Assembly (NCBI GenBank): GCA_964518955.1
Contig: CAZFHS010000029.1
Coordinates: 17,311 to 81,310, forward strand
Length of the DNA: 64,000 bases
Source: JBDGYW01 sp964518955
Lineage (GTDB): Bacteria > Gemmatimonadota > Gemmatimonadetes > Gemmatimonadales > GWC2-71-9
Direction: 5' to 3'
Part shown: piece by piece, positions 42,214 to 49,941 of the stretch
Position numbering within the stretch: position 1 is the stretch's first letter
Layout of the letters: each line of letters starts with the position of its first letter
Translations under genes and position numbers: made by a program
The notes under the pieces: generated by a model
The model's database searches: none
Seen by the model: only the letters and a program-made list of their open reading frames with translations
What the model was told of the DNA's origin: nothing

Positions 42214-43173
42214 TCAGCGGTGAGCCTCCACCAGGTCGCGCACCTGGATCATGGAGAAGCTGTACGTCCGGCCGAGCCTACCGATACGCTCAGTGATCGG
42301 GATCCGAGTGGGGATACCTAGCTCACTGTACAGAAGTATTCGTGGTACGCCGAGCGCCACTATTTCCGCTAGTGTCATTGACCCTCGAATGTCGGCTAGA
42401 CCAGCCTGGCTCTCGGCGTGATCTGTATGTGACTCCTCCTGCGCGGGTTCAGCGGCCGCAGTTGGTGCTGGGTTCTCAGGCTCTGTCAATGTCAAAGTTC
42501 TGACATCAGACCTGGTCTCAGAATCCACCACAGTTGGCATTCTATCCTCTGGCTCCACCTCGGTAGCCCGGTCCGAGTCGTGTCCCGCTATGCCCAACTC
42601 CACTATCGCTCGAATCTCTTCGACAGATAGACCGTTGTCCCTGGCAACACGGCCTAGCCGGTCATCTGTCGAGACATCACTCGGTAGTCCCATTTCTCGT
42701 ACAAGGAACTGGAGATGTACACCAGTTGCCTCGATCACATCTCCCAGAGTCATCGACCCCTGAATGAGCTCCGCATCCGTACTCAGGTCCCAACGGGGCT
42801 CTATTGTGCCCCTCGCACTACTGCCGCTATCGACGGGACTAATCAGCGGTGCAGCAGCAATCGCCAGCAGTGCCACGAGACCGAGAATGCCGAGCCCCAC
42901 CCTCGCACCAGTCCCATCTCGCGGGCGCCCCCTCAGCACGGAGACGATCCACTTCCAATGCAAGTACACATGAAGTGCCAGAGACGTAAGGAAACCAACG
43001 GAGATCCAAAAGTGGATGTTGCCCCATTGGTGGCGGTCCAGGCCCCAAAGCGTGGTGGAATGCCCACTGCCAGCAGGCAGCAGAAACTCCATAATGATCC
43101 CGGTCGCTACCAGGAAAACGAACAGAGCGAACGCAGCGGCGTCCACCAAGAAGTTCAAGTTCGACCGTTTCAT
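42214..43173 (-). CDS. DUF4405-type membrane protein with two tandem helical repeats
   Basis: 319 residues. An N-terminal cytochrome b561-like module has membrane segments at about residues 7-28, 49-70 and 95-115, with histidines in SLALHVYLHWKW that may bind haem (DUF4405 pattern). After it comes a repeat (IQGSMTLGDVIEATGVHLQFLV...), then a charged, proline-rich linker, then a second copy (IRGSMTLAEIVALGVPRILLY...). The same repeat occurs in other membrane proteins of anaerobes, but its role is not established. The start is an ATG at 43173 with AGGAGAG before it. It is the last gene of the ORP-like run. Confidence 0.78.
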   Translation of the reverse strand: MKRSNLNFLVDAAAFALFVFLVATGIIMEFLLPAGSGHSTTLWGLDRHQWGNIHFWISVGFLTSLALHVYLHWKWIVSVLRGRPRDGTGARVGLGILGLVALLAIAAAPLISPVDSGSSARGTIEPRWDLSTDAELIQGSMTLGDVIEATGVHLQFLVREMGLPSDVSTDDRLGRVARDNGLSVEEIRAIVELGIAGHDSDRATEVEPEDRMPTVVDSETRSDVRTLTLTEPENPAPTAAAEPAQEESHTDHAESQAGLADIRGSMTLAEIVALGVPRILLYSELGIPTRIPITERIGRLGRTYSFSMIQVRDLVEAHR

Positions 43174-43269
43174 CTCTCCTACCATCTCCTTTGCCAACGC
43201 CTGCGAATGATCGGCCTTGGGCGGTTCAGCAACCTCTACAATCGAAGAGGTCGAAACGTTGAACGGAGA

Positions 43270-44718
43270 CTACGACACTCCTGAGCGGAGTTGGGTCCAA
43301 GCTTTCTGACCCGCACTCGACGAGAGCCACATTTGCGCAGTGATGAGGATCGAAGATGTGAGACACCAAGCACAAGTGGCGCCAATTACAAATGGTTCCA
43401 AGAAGGTGAGGTATATGGAGAACAGCGTGCCCAATGTCGCCATGGCCAACAAAGACACTATCGCCCAGCGCGCAACTGAGTCGTTCGCGTACCGCGAGGC
43501 AGCCCATCCCAGTGCAATCGCCACATAGCCCATGAGCCCCAACGCTCCCACGGGCAACACTCCGAACAGTCTCGCGTATTCACTCTGATTGACTGTATTG
43601 CAGTCACCTACCGGCCCGCACACCGCAGTCACCCCCGTCGCTTCTATGTACGTCAGGTAGCCAGCCACACCAACCCCAATCAGAGCAAACACAGGTACCA
43701 AAAGACCTCTACTCCATTCTGCTGGCATCAAATGCGGCCTGACCCAGACTACGATAACGCTGACGATCATTAGAACGAGGACCACAACAGAGAAACCGTT
43801 GCCAACGGGGTCGAGCTGAAAGTTCTCGATCATAGACAGATCACGTGTCGGCACGACGTCAAAAGCCGACGGATCGACCGCATCCGAATCCGGTGCCGCT
43901 TCCACCACCTCTTCCACTGCTGTGTCTGCAGGCACCTCGGCCAACCCTTCGTCCTCAAGGTCGCTCAATTCGGCAGCTGGCGGTGTAGCCGGCGCCTGCT
44001 CGGGCATAGGCGTCTCCTCCGGCGGAGGCACCGCACTATCCACTGCCGTTGGCGCAGGTTCGGACGTAGGCGTCTCCTCCGGCAGAGGCACCGCACTATC
44101 CACGGCCACTGGCGCAGGTTCGGACGTAGGCGTCTCCTCCGGCGGAGGCACCGCACTATCTACCGTAACTGGCGCCGGTTCTGGGGCGACATCCTGCGGT
44201 TGCACTACAGCTACTTGCGCGAGTGCGGGCACTGACGCCAGAGCCTCATCCAGTCCGTCCATCACAGGCCACCCAATCCCACCATGCTCCAAGCCCTGCC
44301 GAACCAGGTCGCCGGTGCGTAGGGGAATCTCCCTTGCGCCAACCATGTACTCGTCACCGATCACCAGCCGCGGCACACCTCCTCGCTCAGGCGGGATCAG
44401 TAGGCTGCGAGCGGAGGCCATATACAGTTCGGATCCGATTGCTTTTGAAGCATCGACGAGGAGCAGCTGCAACCTGTCATTATAAAAGAGGATCAGACCG
44501 CGTTCTGGTGGAGGAACCGATTCATCGGCTATCACACTGGGTTGCCCGCCGAACTCCCGAAAAAGGGCCGGCAGGTAGCCTGTGATCACCTGATGGCAGT
44601 GCTGGCAGGTAGGTGAGAAAAACAGCACGGCCTGGGCCGTTTGCGCCTCAGTAGCGCGGATACCTCCTGCGATAGCCAGGAGTACGGCCAACATCGCAAC
44701 TCTCCGCACAAAGCGCAT
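43270..44718 (-). CDS. Thioredoxin-like/VKOR fusion membrane protein with tandem repeats
   Basis: 482 residues from an ATG at 44718, with GAGG upstream. A signal peptide is followed by a thioredoxin-like part with FFSPTCQHC (CxxC). A linker then contains three near-identical 20-residue repeats of the type EPAPVAVDSAVPPPEETPTS, and an acidic stretch follows. The C-terminal part is a vitamin K epoxide reductase domain with about four membrane segments, a loop cysteine pair (CGPVGDC) and the active CxxC (ATCAWCLTSS). It probably catalyses disulfide formation or exchange in the periplasm. It lies 50 bases after the lone HATPase gene. Confidence 0.85.
   Translation of the reverse strand: MRFVRRVAMLAVLLAIAGGIRATEAQTAQAVLFFSPTCQHCHQVITGYLPALFREFGGQPSVIADESVPPPERGLILFYNDRLQLLLVDASKAIGSELYMASARSLLIPPERGGVPRLVIGDEYMVGAREIPLRTGDLVRQGLEHGGIGWPVMDGLDEALASVPALAQVAVVQPQDVAPEPAPVTVDSAVPPPEETPTSEPAPVAVDSAVPLPEETPTSEPAPTAVDSAVPPPEETPMPEQAPATPPAAELSDLEDEGLAEVPADTAVEEVVEAAPDSDAVDPSAFDVVPTRDLSMIENFQLDPVGNGFSVVVLVLMIVSVIVVWVRPHLMPAEWSRGLLVPVFALIGVGVAGYLTYIEATGVTAVCGPVGDCNTVNQSEYARLFGVLPVGALGLMGYVAIALGWAASRYANDSVARWAIVSLLAMATLGTLFSIYLTFLEPFVIGATCAWCLTSSILITAQMWLSSSAGQKAWTQLRSGVS
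43991..44184. repeat. Three 60-bp tandem repeats inside the VKOR fusion gene
   Basis: Three consecutive 60-bp units differ by only a few bases and preserve the reading frame, giving a Pro/Glu-rich 20-residue protein repeat (E-T-P-x-S-E-P-A-P-x-A-V-D-S-A-V-P-x-P-E). The near-identity at DNA level suggests recent slippage or unequal exchange. Confidence 0.85.
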
Positions 44719-44768
44719 CTTCGATACCTCGCCGTACAGTTTGCCACTTTGCTGCCGGCAAGAGTGGT

Positions 44769-45245
44769 TCAGCCCAGATTCCCAGCTCGACCGTCGCTTC
44801 GGCTTGGGAACGAGAGGGTGAACTTCAGCTCGCCGACACCGTCGCTCTCCCAAAGCAACGATCCCCCCTGCCCTTCAATTATGTCTCTCACGATCGGAAG
44901 CGGAAGCCCCGTGCCTGCCTTTTTCAATTTCTCGGTAAACAACGAATCGTGAGGTCGACGATTACCGCCATCTTGGTCTTCAGCGCCAAAGGTAGCGACA
45001 GTGACTATCACTGCCCCTTCAGAATCGGCTTTGCTGACAATGTTCACGACTCCGACGCCATGCAAATGGGAAACCGCATTCACTATCATCGAGAAGAACA
45101 CGTAGCGGAGCAGCGAACTATCGGCGTGTACGGATTCGACCATCGGGTCCAGTGCCTGAACCAACTGTATCTTCGAAAGCGGTATCCGCTCCGCGGCATA
45201 CAGCTCCGCGGCTTCGATGACTTCGTTCACCAATACCGATTCCAT
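44769..45245 (-). CDS. Stand-alone HATPase-like protein without H-box
   Basis: About 158 residues. An N-box-like helix (LLRYVFFSMIVNAVSHL) and a GTGLPLPIVRDIIEGQGG segment mark a GHKL ATPase domain resembling the ATP-binding end of histidine kinases. No DHp helix with a conserved histidine is visible, and no sensor domain. I place the start at an ATG at 45245; a longer frame to 45353 overlaps the upstream gene. It may be a truncated kinase or a dedicated ATP-binding adaptor. It lies in the ORP-like run between the CGGC protein and the VKOR fusion. Confidence 0.7.
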   Translation of the reverse strand: MESVLVNEVIEAAELYAAERIPLSKIQLVQALDPMVESVHADSSLLRYVFFSMIVNAVSHLHGVGVVNIVSKADSEGAVIVTVATFGAEDQDGGNRRPHDSLFTEKLKKAGTGLPLPIVRDIIEGQGGSLLWESDGVGELKFTLSFPSRSDGRAGNLG

Positions 45246-45271
45246 CCTAGCCTCGTCCTCCACCGCATTCG

Positions 45272-45700
45272 TCAGTCGTACGCACAACGAGTCTCCTCGG
45301 TCGATAGCAGCTCGTGCCGAGCCCCGAGTTCCGGCCACGATGACAACTCGCAATGGATTTTGCGGTACTTCTCAGGAATCGGATGTGTTCCTAAAACAAC
45401 GGGAACGTTGAACTTCTTTTCCACGAAGGATTTGAAGTATTCGGTGTAGGGACACGGAGGGTACCCCACCACGAGACCAGTGGCCAGGTGAATTGCCTCG
45501 GCGCCGTTGTTGATCATCTCTTCCGGGGCATATTCGATATTTCCGCCAGGGCAACCTCCACAACTCACGAAGCCAATCACCTCCAGGTCGGCCTCTGAGG
45601 AGTATTTCGCAAATGCCCCCTCTCGTTCCCGCACGGAACGGAAACACTTGCCGCCCGCACAATCGCTGTACCTGTCGCAAATGATGATGCCAACCTTCAT
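45272..45700 (-). CDS. CGGC-domain protein (cysteine-rich), copy 1
   Basis: 142 residues from an ATG at 45700 preceded by GGAGGATTGAT. Cysteine groups fit the CGGC domain (PF08821): IIICDRYSDCAGGKC at the start, VSCGGCPGG near residue 50 and a later PCPYTEYFKSF. The C-terminal block PVVLGTHPIP matches the end of the second copy at 63306 (VVLGTHAY). The domain is thought to bind metal. The reaction, if any, is unknown. Confidence 0.82.
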   Translation of the reverse strand: MKVGIIICDRYSDCAGGKCFRSVREREGAFAKYSSEADLEVIGFVSCGGCPGGNIEYAPEEMINNGAEAIHLATGLVVGYPPCPYTEYFKSFVEKKFNVPVVLGTHPIPEKYRKIHCELSSWPELGARHELLSTEETRCAYD

Positions 45701-45730
45701 ATCAATCCTCCAAGGCATGCTTTTAACAAC

Positions 45731-46069
45731 TCAGTGATCACAGGTGTTTTCTCCCACTTCGAGAGTCCCGTTCAGGTGCGCCAGGACGAGTTCATCGGGC
45801 TTCTCGGGCGGAGCACCCACTATCACGTCGATGCCTTGCTCAGCGAACAGTCCTTTCGCCCTTCCGCCCATCCCACCCGCGATCACCACATTTGCGCCTC
45901 GATCGGCGAGCCACCTCGGCAGCAAACCCGGCTGGTGGGGAGGAGCGTCGACCTCTCCTCGTTCCGTGATCTTCATCGAATCGGTGTCAGCATCTATCAG
46001 AGCGAAGCTCTGGCAGTGGCCAAAGTGAGAGCACAGCCTTCCATCGGCCAGCGGAATTGCAAACCTCAT
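45731..46069 (-). CDS. NifX/NafY-type (orange-protein-like) cofactor-binding protein
   Basis: 112 residues of the dinitrogenase iron-molybdenum cofactor family. It has MRFAIPLADGRLCSHFGHCQSF at the N-terminus, then NVVIAGGMGGRAKGLF and the acidic/His tail ENTCDH. Members bind small metal-sulfur clusters; one in Desulfovibrio is the orange protein ORP. Lying next to two ferredoxin-MinD ATPases, it fits the ORP gene set. No nif structural genes are present, so nitrogen fixation is not implied. Confidence 0.85.
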   Translation of the reverse strand: MRFAIPLADGRLCSHFGHCQSFALIDADTDSMKITERGEVDAPPHQPGLLPRWLADRGANVVIAGGMGGRAKGLFAEQGIDVIVGAPPEKPDELVLAHLNGTLEVGENTCDH

Positions 46070-46121
46070 GATCTCAAACTCCTTCCTTGTTTTCCCAAGC
46101 TCTGTTCCGGAACCGGAGCAC

Positions 46122-47048
46122 TCAACAACCGATCCCTCTTTGCATGCAAATATCCCGCACCTTCATCCACACATTCCGCATATCGTCAGAGGCAGCTCCT
46201 CCAGCCTCCGTTGCTGATCTAGCTTCGAGCTGTGACTGCGTTACCATCTCGTCGTACCTCACCCTCCCTGCAACATCAGCATTCAACTCGATCGCCCTCT
46301 GCTCGATCCGGTCTGCCATTGCCGGGTTCACGTCCCACTTGTTGATGCATATTGCCGCCGGGATCCCAAAGTGCTTCGTCAGTTGAAGGACCCGTTCGAG
46401 ATCGTGTTCACCCGAGACGGTCGGTTCAGTGACGATTAGCACCATCGACGCGCCCGTCACGGATGCGATCACGGGACAGCCGACACCGGGCGGCCCATCG
46501 ACAATGACCAACGAATACCCTCGCACGGCTGCCACCTTCTGAGCTTCCGTGCGGACGGTCGCCACCAATTTCCCCGAGTTCCCCTCCGCAATTCCCAACC
46601 TCGCGTGCACCATCGGGCCGGCGCGCGTATCAGAGATGAACCACTCTCCGCAATTCCGTTCGGGGAACTCGATTGCTTCCTGGGGGCAGAAGCGCACGCA
46701 TACACCGCAGCCCTCACAGGCTATGGGATCGATCGAGTAGAGGCCGTTTCCATCGCTGTTGCCATTGGTGGAAACCGCTCCAAACCGACAATGCGAGAGG
46801 CAGTCGCCGCATTCGATACAGAGTTCGTTGCGGATGTTGGCCACGCGTCCGCTGACAAACGGTTCCAGTCGGATCACGTCCGGTGATAGGAGTAAGTGGA
46901 GGTCGGCAGCATCAACATCGCAATCCGCCAACACCGCATTCTCCGCGAGAGTCGCAAACGAGGCGACGATGCTCGTCTTGCCGGTACCACCTTTGCCGCT
47001 AATGACCACCAGCTCCGGTGTGCGGGAGGGCACTCGAGTCTGCATCAT
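46122..47048 (-). CDS. MinD/ParA-type ATPase with inserted ferredoxin motifs, copy 1
   Basis: 308 residues. Walker A GKGGTGKT lies at about residues 18-25. Two 4Fe-4S motifs (CIECGDCLSHC and CEGCGVCVRFCP) lie between the P-loop and the DGPPGVGCPV block. This arrangement is typical of the paired ferredoxin-MinD proteins of anaerobes, including those in the orange-protein operon of Desulfovibrio. The start overlaps the previous gene by four bases (ATGA). The role is probably cluster assembly or positioning. Confidence 0.9.
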   Translation of the reverse strand: MMQTRVPSRTPELVVISGKGGTGKTSIVASFATLAENAVLADCDVDAADLHLLLSPDVIRLEPFVSGRVANIRNELCIECGDCLSHCRFGAVSTNGNSDGNGLYSIDPIACEGCGVCVRFCPQEAIEFPERNCGEWFISDTRAGPMVHARLGIAEGNSGKLVATVRTEAQKVAAVRGYSLVIVDGPPGVGCPVIASVTGASMVLIVTEPTVSGEHDLERVLQLTKHFGIPAAICINKWDVNPAMADRIEQRAIELNADVAGRVRYDEMVTQSQLEARSATEAGGAASDDMRNVWMKVRDICMQRGIGC

Positions 47049-47947
47049 TGCCCCCCTCCCGAACCGTCGACGACGCCCGCCGCCAGAGCGTGTTCGTCAA
47101 TCATTCCGGCGCCTCGACAGTGGTCGACGATTGCCTGCCAAAGAGTCTCGAACTCTAAACGGCATTCTGGTAATCCTTCGATCATCGTCTGACCACGGGA
47201 GTACGCCTCGGCAACACGCCTGTCGTTTGGAATCTCGAGAAACACTGGGATGTTCTCTGCACGGCAATACTCCGACACACGATTGTCTCCAACCCCGGCC
47301 CTATTGATGACCACTCCAAACGGTATGCGCATCTCCCGAACCGCCCCGACTGCAAGCGACAGATCCGCCAGTCCAAACGGAGTTGGTTCCGTGACCAACA
47401 CGACTATGTCGCAGTCGCGTACAGCTTCAATCACTGGACAGGACGTACCGGGCGGAGAGTCGATGATCGTCGTACCACCTGCGTCGGCCCGCTGTTTGAC
47501 GGCCGAGATGAGGGGCGGTGACATCGCTTCACCGACGTTGAGCTTGCCTTGTATGAACTCGATCTCCCCAGCCCGGCCCTTCTCAACTACCCCGATCGGC
47601 CGTTCTACCTCGCTGATCGCGCCCGACGGGCAAACCTTCGCGCACCCTCCACAACCATGACACAGTTCCGGAAATACCATGGCGGTGGTCCCGAGCGAAA
47701 TGATGGCGTTGAACTCACAGAAGTTGCCGCATTCCCCGCACGCTGAGCACAGCGACTCGTCCACGCTGGGAATGGGTATGCCGATCGTTTCTGAATCCTC
47801 GAGCTCCGGCGAGAGAAAGAGTGCGCAATTGGGTTCCTCGACATCGCAGTCGAGCAATTGCACGCGCCCCGGCACGACCTGGGCGAGATTCACGGCAACC
47901 GTGGTTTTCCCAGTGCCACCCTTTCCTGACGCAATGGCGACTCTCAT
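47045..47947 (-). CDS. MinD/ParA-type ATPase with inserted ferredoxin motifs, copy 2
   Basis: 300 residues from an ATG at 47947 that overlaps the DUF89 gene stop by four bases. Walker A GKGGTGKT is near residues 8-15. Two ferredoxin motifs, CSACGECGNFC and CHGCGGCAKVCP, are followed by IIDSPPGTSCPV. It is a divergent partner of the copy downstream, and the two probably form a heterodimer. Confidence 0.9.
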   Translation of the reverse strand: MRVAIASGKGGTGKTTVAVNLAQVVPGRVQLLDCDVEEPNCALFLSPELEDSETIGIPIPSVDESLCSACGECGNFCEFNAIISLGTTAMVFPELCHGCGGCAKVCPSGAISEVERPIGVVEKGRAGEIEFIQGKLNVGEAMSPPLISAVKQRADAGGTTIIDSPPGTSCPVIEAVRDCDIVVLVTEPTPFGLADLSLAVGAVREMRIPFGVVINRAGVGDNRVSEYCRAENIPVFLEIPNDRRVAEAYSRGQTMIEGLPECRLEFETLWQAIVDHCRGAGMIDEHALAAGVVDGSGGGQ

Positions 47948-48825
47948 CGCTGCACCGCACTCGCGGCTTCTGGTTCCCAGTGTCTGACCAACCAATCGCC
48001 CACATCTGCTTCCAGACTGCGAGCGATCACCGGGCATTTGACCTGTGTCAGAAAGAAGACTTCTCGGTCACAATCGTTCAACGTTTCGATGTTCGCCTGA
48101 CCTTTGGCGATCACGAGGTCTGCTGTATCGAAAATCTCGCGGAAGCCGGGGCTGCAGAGTTCCAAGATCGTACCAGGTGCGTCGGAGCCAGTATCGACCA
48201 CACGGGCGATACGATTGATGCCGACTGCTTCGGCATCTTCACGTATTGCGTCATTGATCACTGGACCACCTTTAACGGCATAGGTCACCGACTTTGCCGG
48301 CATTTGCTCGATCAGAACTCGGTCGAATACCGTCTCTCCAGCATTGTCTCCTATGATCAAGACATTGGTCGCGCTCACAGCGGAATCTCGAAGCTCACGC
48401 ACAGCATCATCATCGAGCGGCGTTGACAGCGCGTCGTCAAAGCAACTGTTGATCTTATCCAGATCCCACGCTGAGGTGAGCGCGTAATCCATCACGTTGC
48501 CGGCTATCGCAAACCGTACCGCAGCATTGAACGGATCGATTTGGCGTTCAACTGTGTTCACTACTCGTTCGTACAGACTCAGTGCGGCCCTGGTCGATTT
48601 GCGTTTTATGCTCTCGTACGGATCGGCAGAACCCGTGACTTCCCGGATGATTTTGTGGATCTCCCGGCCCATGTATGGCGGTGGCATATCCAAACGCAGG
48701 TGGTTGGTTGCTTCGAGCACGCGGCGCATCACACGCTCAGCGACAGCGTCATCATCAGACACCATGCGCGACGCCTCGAGTGCCTGACGAAGGAAGCACG
48801 GGATACAATCGAGATAGGTTTTCAA
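47944..48825 (-). CDS. DUF89/ARMT1-like protein
   Basis: 293 residues. N-terminal CIPCFLRQALEA, then LIIGDNAGETVFDRVL near residue 150 and KGQANIETL near 247 match the DUF89 family. Some DUF89 members are metal-dependent phosphatases acting on damaged metabolites or methylated proteins. It stands between the NifX-like gene at 48829 and MinD copy 2. A direct role in cofactor handling is uncertain. Confidence 0.85.
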   Translation of the reverse strand: MKTYLDCIPCFLRQALEASRMVSDDDAVAERVMRRVLEATNHLRLDMPPPYMGREIHKIIREVTGSADPYESIKRKSTRAALSLYERVVNTVERQIDPFNAAVRFAIAGNVMDYALTSAWDLDKINSCFDDALSTPLDDDAVRELRDSAVSATNVLIIGDNAGETVFDRVLIEQMPAKSVTYAVKGGPVINDAIREDAEAVGINRIARVVDTGSDAPGTILELCSPGFREIFDTADLVIAKGQANIETLNDCDREVFFLTQVKCPVIARSLEADVGDWLVRHWEPEAASAVQR

Positions 48826-48828
48826 GAT

Positions 48829-49191
48829 CTACGTCCAGTGTCCTTCAACGTCCGCGGATTTGCTCGGTTTGACCTCGCCAGCCTTCAGCTTCTCCACCGC
48901 TTCGGCCACCGTCCCTTCAACGCCCGTGACGACCTTGATGCCGGCCGCTTCGAGTGCTCGGAACGCTTTCGGCCCGCAATGACCGGTTATCAGATACTCA
49001 GCGTTTCTGCTAGAAATCGTTTGTGCAGCTTGGATACCTGCACCCTGTGGCGCGCTGAAGTTCTGAGCGTTGTCGATCGTTTCATGTTCCCCGGTTTCTG
49101 TGTCGACGAGGACGAAGCTCGCAGCGCGCCCGAATCTCGGATCAATCGCTGAATCGAGTGTCGTACCCACCGATGATACTGCGACTTTCAT
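48829..49191 (-). CDS. NifX/NafY-type cofactor-binding protein, copy 2
   Basis: 120 residues (MKVAVSSVGTTLDSAIDPRFGRAASFVLVD... and EYLITGHCGPKAFRALEAAGIKV). Same family as the copy at 45731. The GHCGPKA loop with cysteine could contribute metal ligands. It starts 94 bases after the DUF134 gene stop, and is followed three bases later by the DUF89 gene. Confidence 0.85.
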   Translation of the reverse strand: MKVAVSSVGTTLDSAIDPRFGRAASFVLVDTETGEHETIDNAQNFSAPQGAGIQAAQTISSRNAEYLITGHCGPKAFRALEAAGIKVVTGVEGTVAEAVEKLKAGEVKPSKSADVEGHWT

Positions 49192-49285
49192 CGTTGCCCT
49201 CTTTCATTACCTGGTTTCGTTGACCACCGCGGGCGAGGAAGGGCCGATGCCAGAGCCCTCCCCCGACGGAGCCCACGATGATCCT

Positions 49286-49759
49286 TCATACGGCATTGAT
49301 CCCCCTACCAGCTACACATCTGCCACCGCCTCCACCACCAGTTCTACGATTCCCGTCCGTTCGCTTGAACGTGCGGCCCGCGCACCCTGGACATGCCTCC
49401 GGCCTGCCCGTTCCGAACGGCTCCTGCCACTCATGCCGGCATTCGAAGCAGCTGAACCTTCTCATCCCCGCCATTTCGACATCACCACCTTCGATTCGTA
49501 TAGACATGCCTTCGACCAACGCCTGTGCGACTTTCTTCCTGGCAGACGAGACGATCCTCCCGAATGTCTGGCGGGATACTTTCATCTGCTCGGCGGCATG
49601 TTCTTGATACAGACCCTCGAAATCAGCGAGCCGGATTGCTTCCAGTTCGTCGATCTCAAGCACCAGTTCCTTCAGGCGCGACACAGGTACCCCGGCTGGC
49701 TTGAATAGCGCGCATCCCGGAAGTCCTCCAACTGTCCTGCATCGTCTTGGTCGCGGCAT
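49286..49759 (-). CDS. DUF134 (UPF0251) DNA-binding protein
   Basis: About 157 residues from an ATG at 49759. A PRPRRCR start, an HTH segment (EHAAEQMKVSRQTFGRIVSSARKKVA at about residues 55-80) and a C-terminal zinc-ribbon (CFECRHEW and CPGCAGRTFKR) define the family. The final residues are glycine-rich. It is the promoter-proximal gene of the ORP-like run and faces the YeiH gene across a region with a 24-bp palindrome, which could be its own binding site. Confidence 0.88.
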   Translation of the reverse strand: MPRPRRCRTVGGLPGCALFKPAGVPVSRLKELVLEIDELEAIRLADFEGLYQEHAAEQMKVSRQTFGRIVSSARKKVAQALVEGMSIRIEGGDVEMAGMRRFSCFECRHEWQEPFGTGRPEACPGCAGRTFKRTDGNRRTGGGGGGRCVAGRGINAV

Positions 49760-49785
49760 AACACCTACCGACAAGGGTTCACTAC

Positions 49786-49809
49786 AATTATGGGCATATG
49801 CTCATAATT
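49786..49809. promoter_or_regulatory. 24-bp near-perfect palindrome between DUF134 and YeiH genes
   Basis: The sequence has arms AATTATGNGCAT and ATGCNCATAATT; only the N pair does not match. It lies 27 bases upstream of the DUF134 start and 133 upstream of YeiH. It is a candidate operator, perhaps for the DUF134 protein. Confidence 0.6.
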
Positions 49810-49816
49810 TCTCAAG

Positions 49817-49830
49817 ATACGTATTTACCG
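49817..49830 (-). promoter_or_regulatory. CGGNNAATACGTAT motif, copy 1
   Basis: Minus-strand CGGTAAATACGTAT, eight bases from the palindrome at 49786. It is one of five copies of a 14-bp element found in promoter regions from here to the right edge. Confidence 0.5.
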
Positions 49831-49941
49831 AAACGGCTGGTTGCACTGATCAGTACGCATAGGAATCTTTGGGTTGGCTGATTGCGGTTTACGTCATGTC
49901 TTGAACCTTCGCGTTAGTTGATCTCTTGTAGGAGGAAGTGA

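Noticed and set aside
43991..44184. Tandem repeat considered as a CRISPR array
   Set aside because: The units are contiguous, 60 bp, in frame and without unique spacers; this is a coding repeat.
45731..49191. Nitrogen fixation genes
   Set aside because: NifX-like and MinD-like proteins are present but nifHDK, nifB and nifEN are not; the set fits the orange-protein type cluster better.
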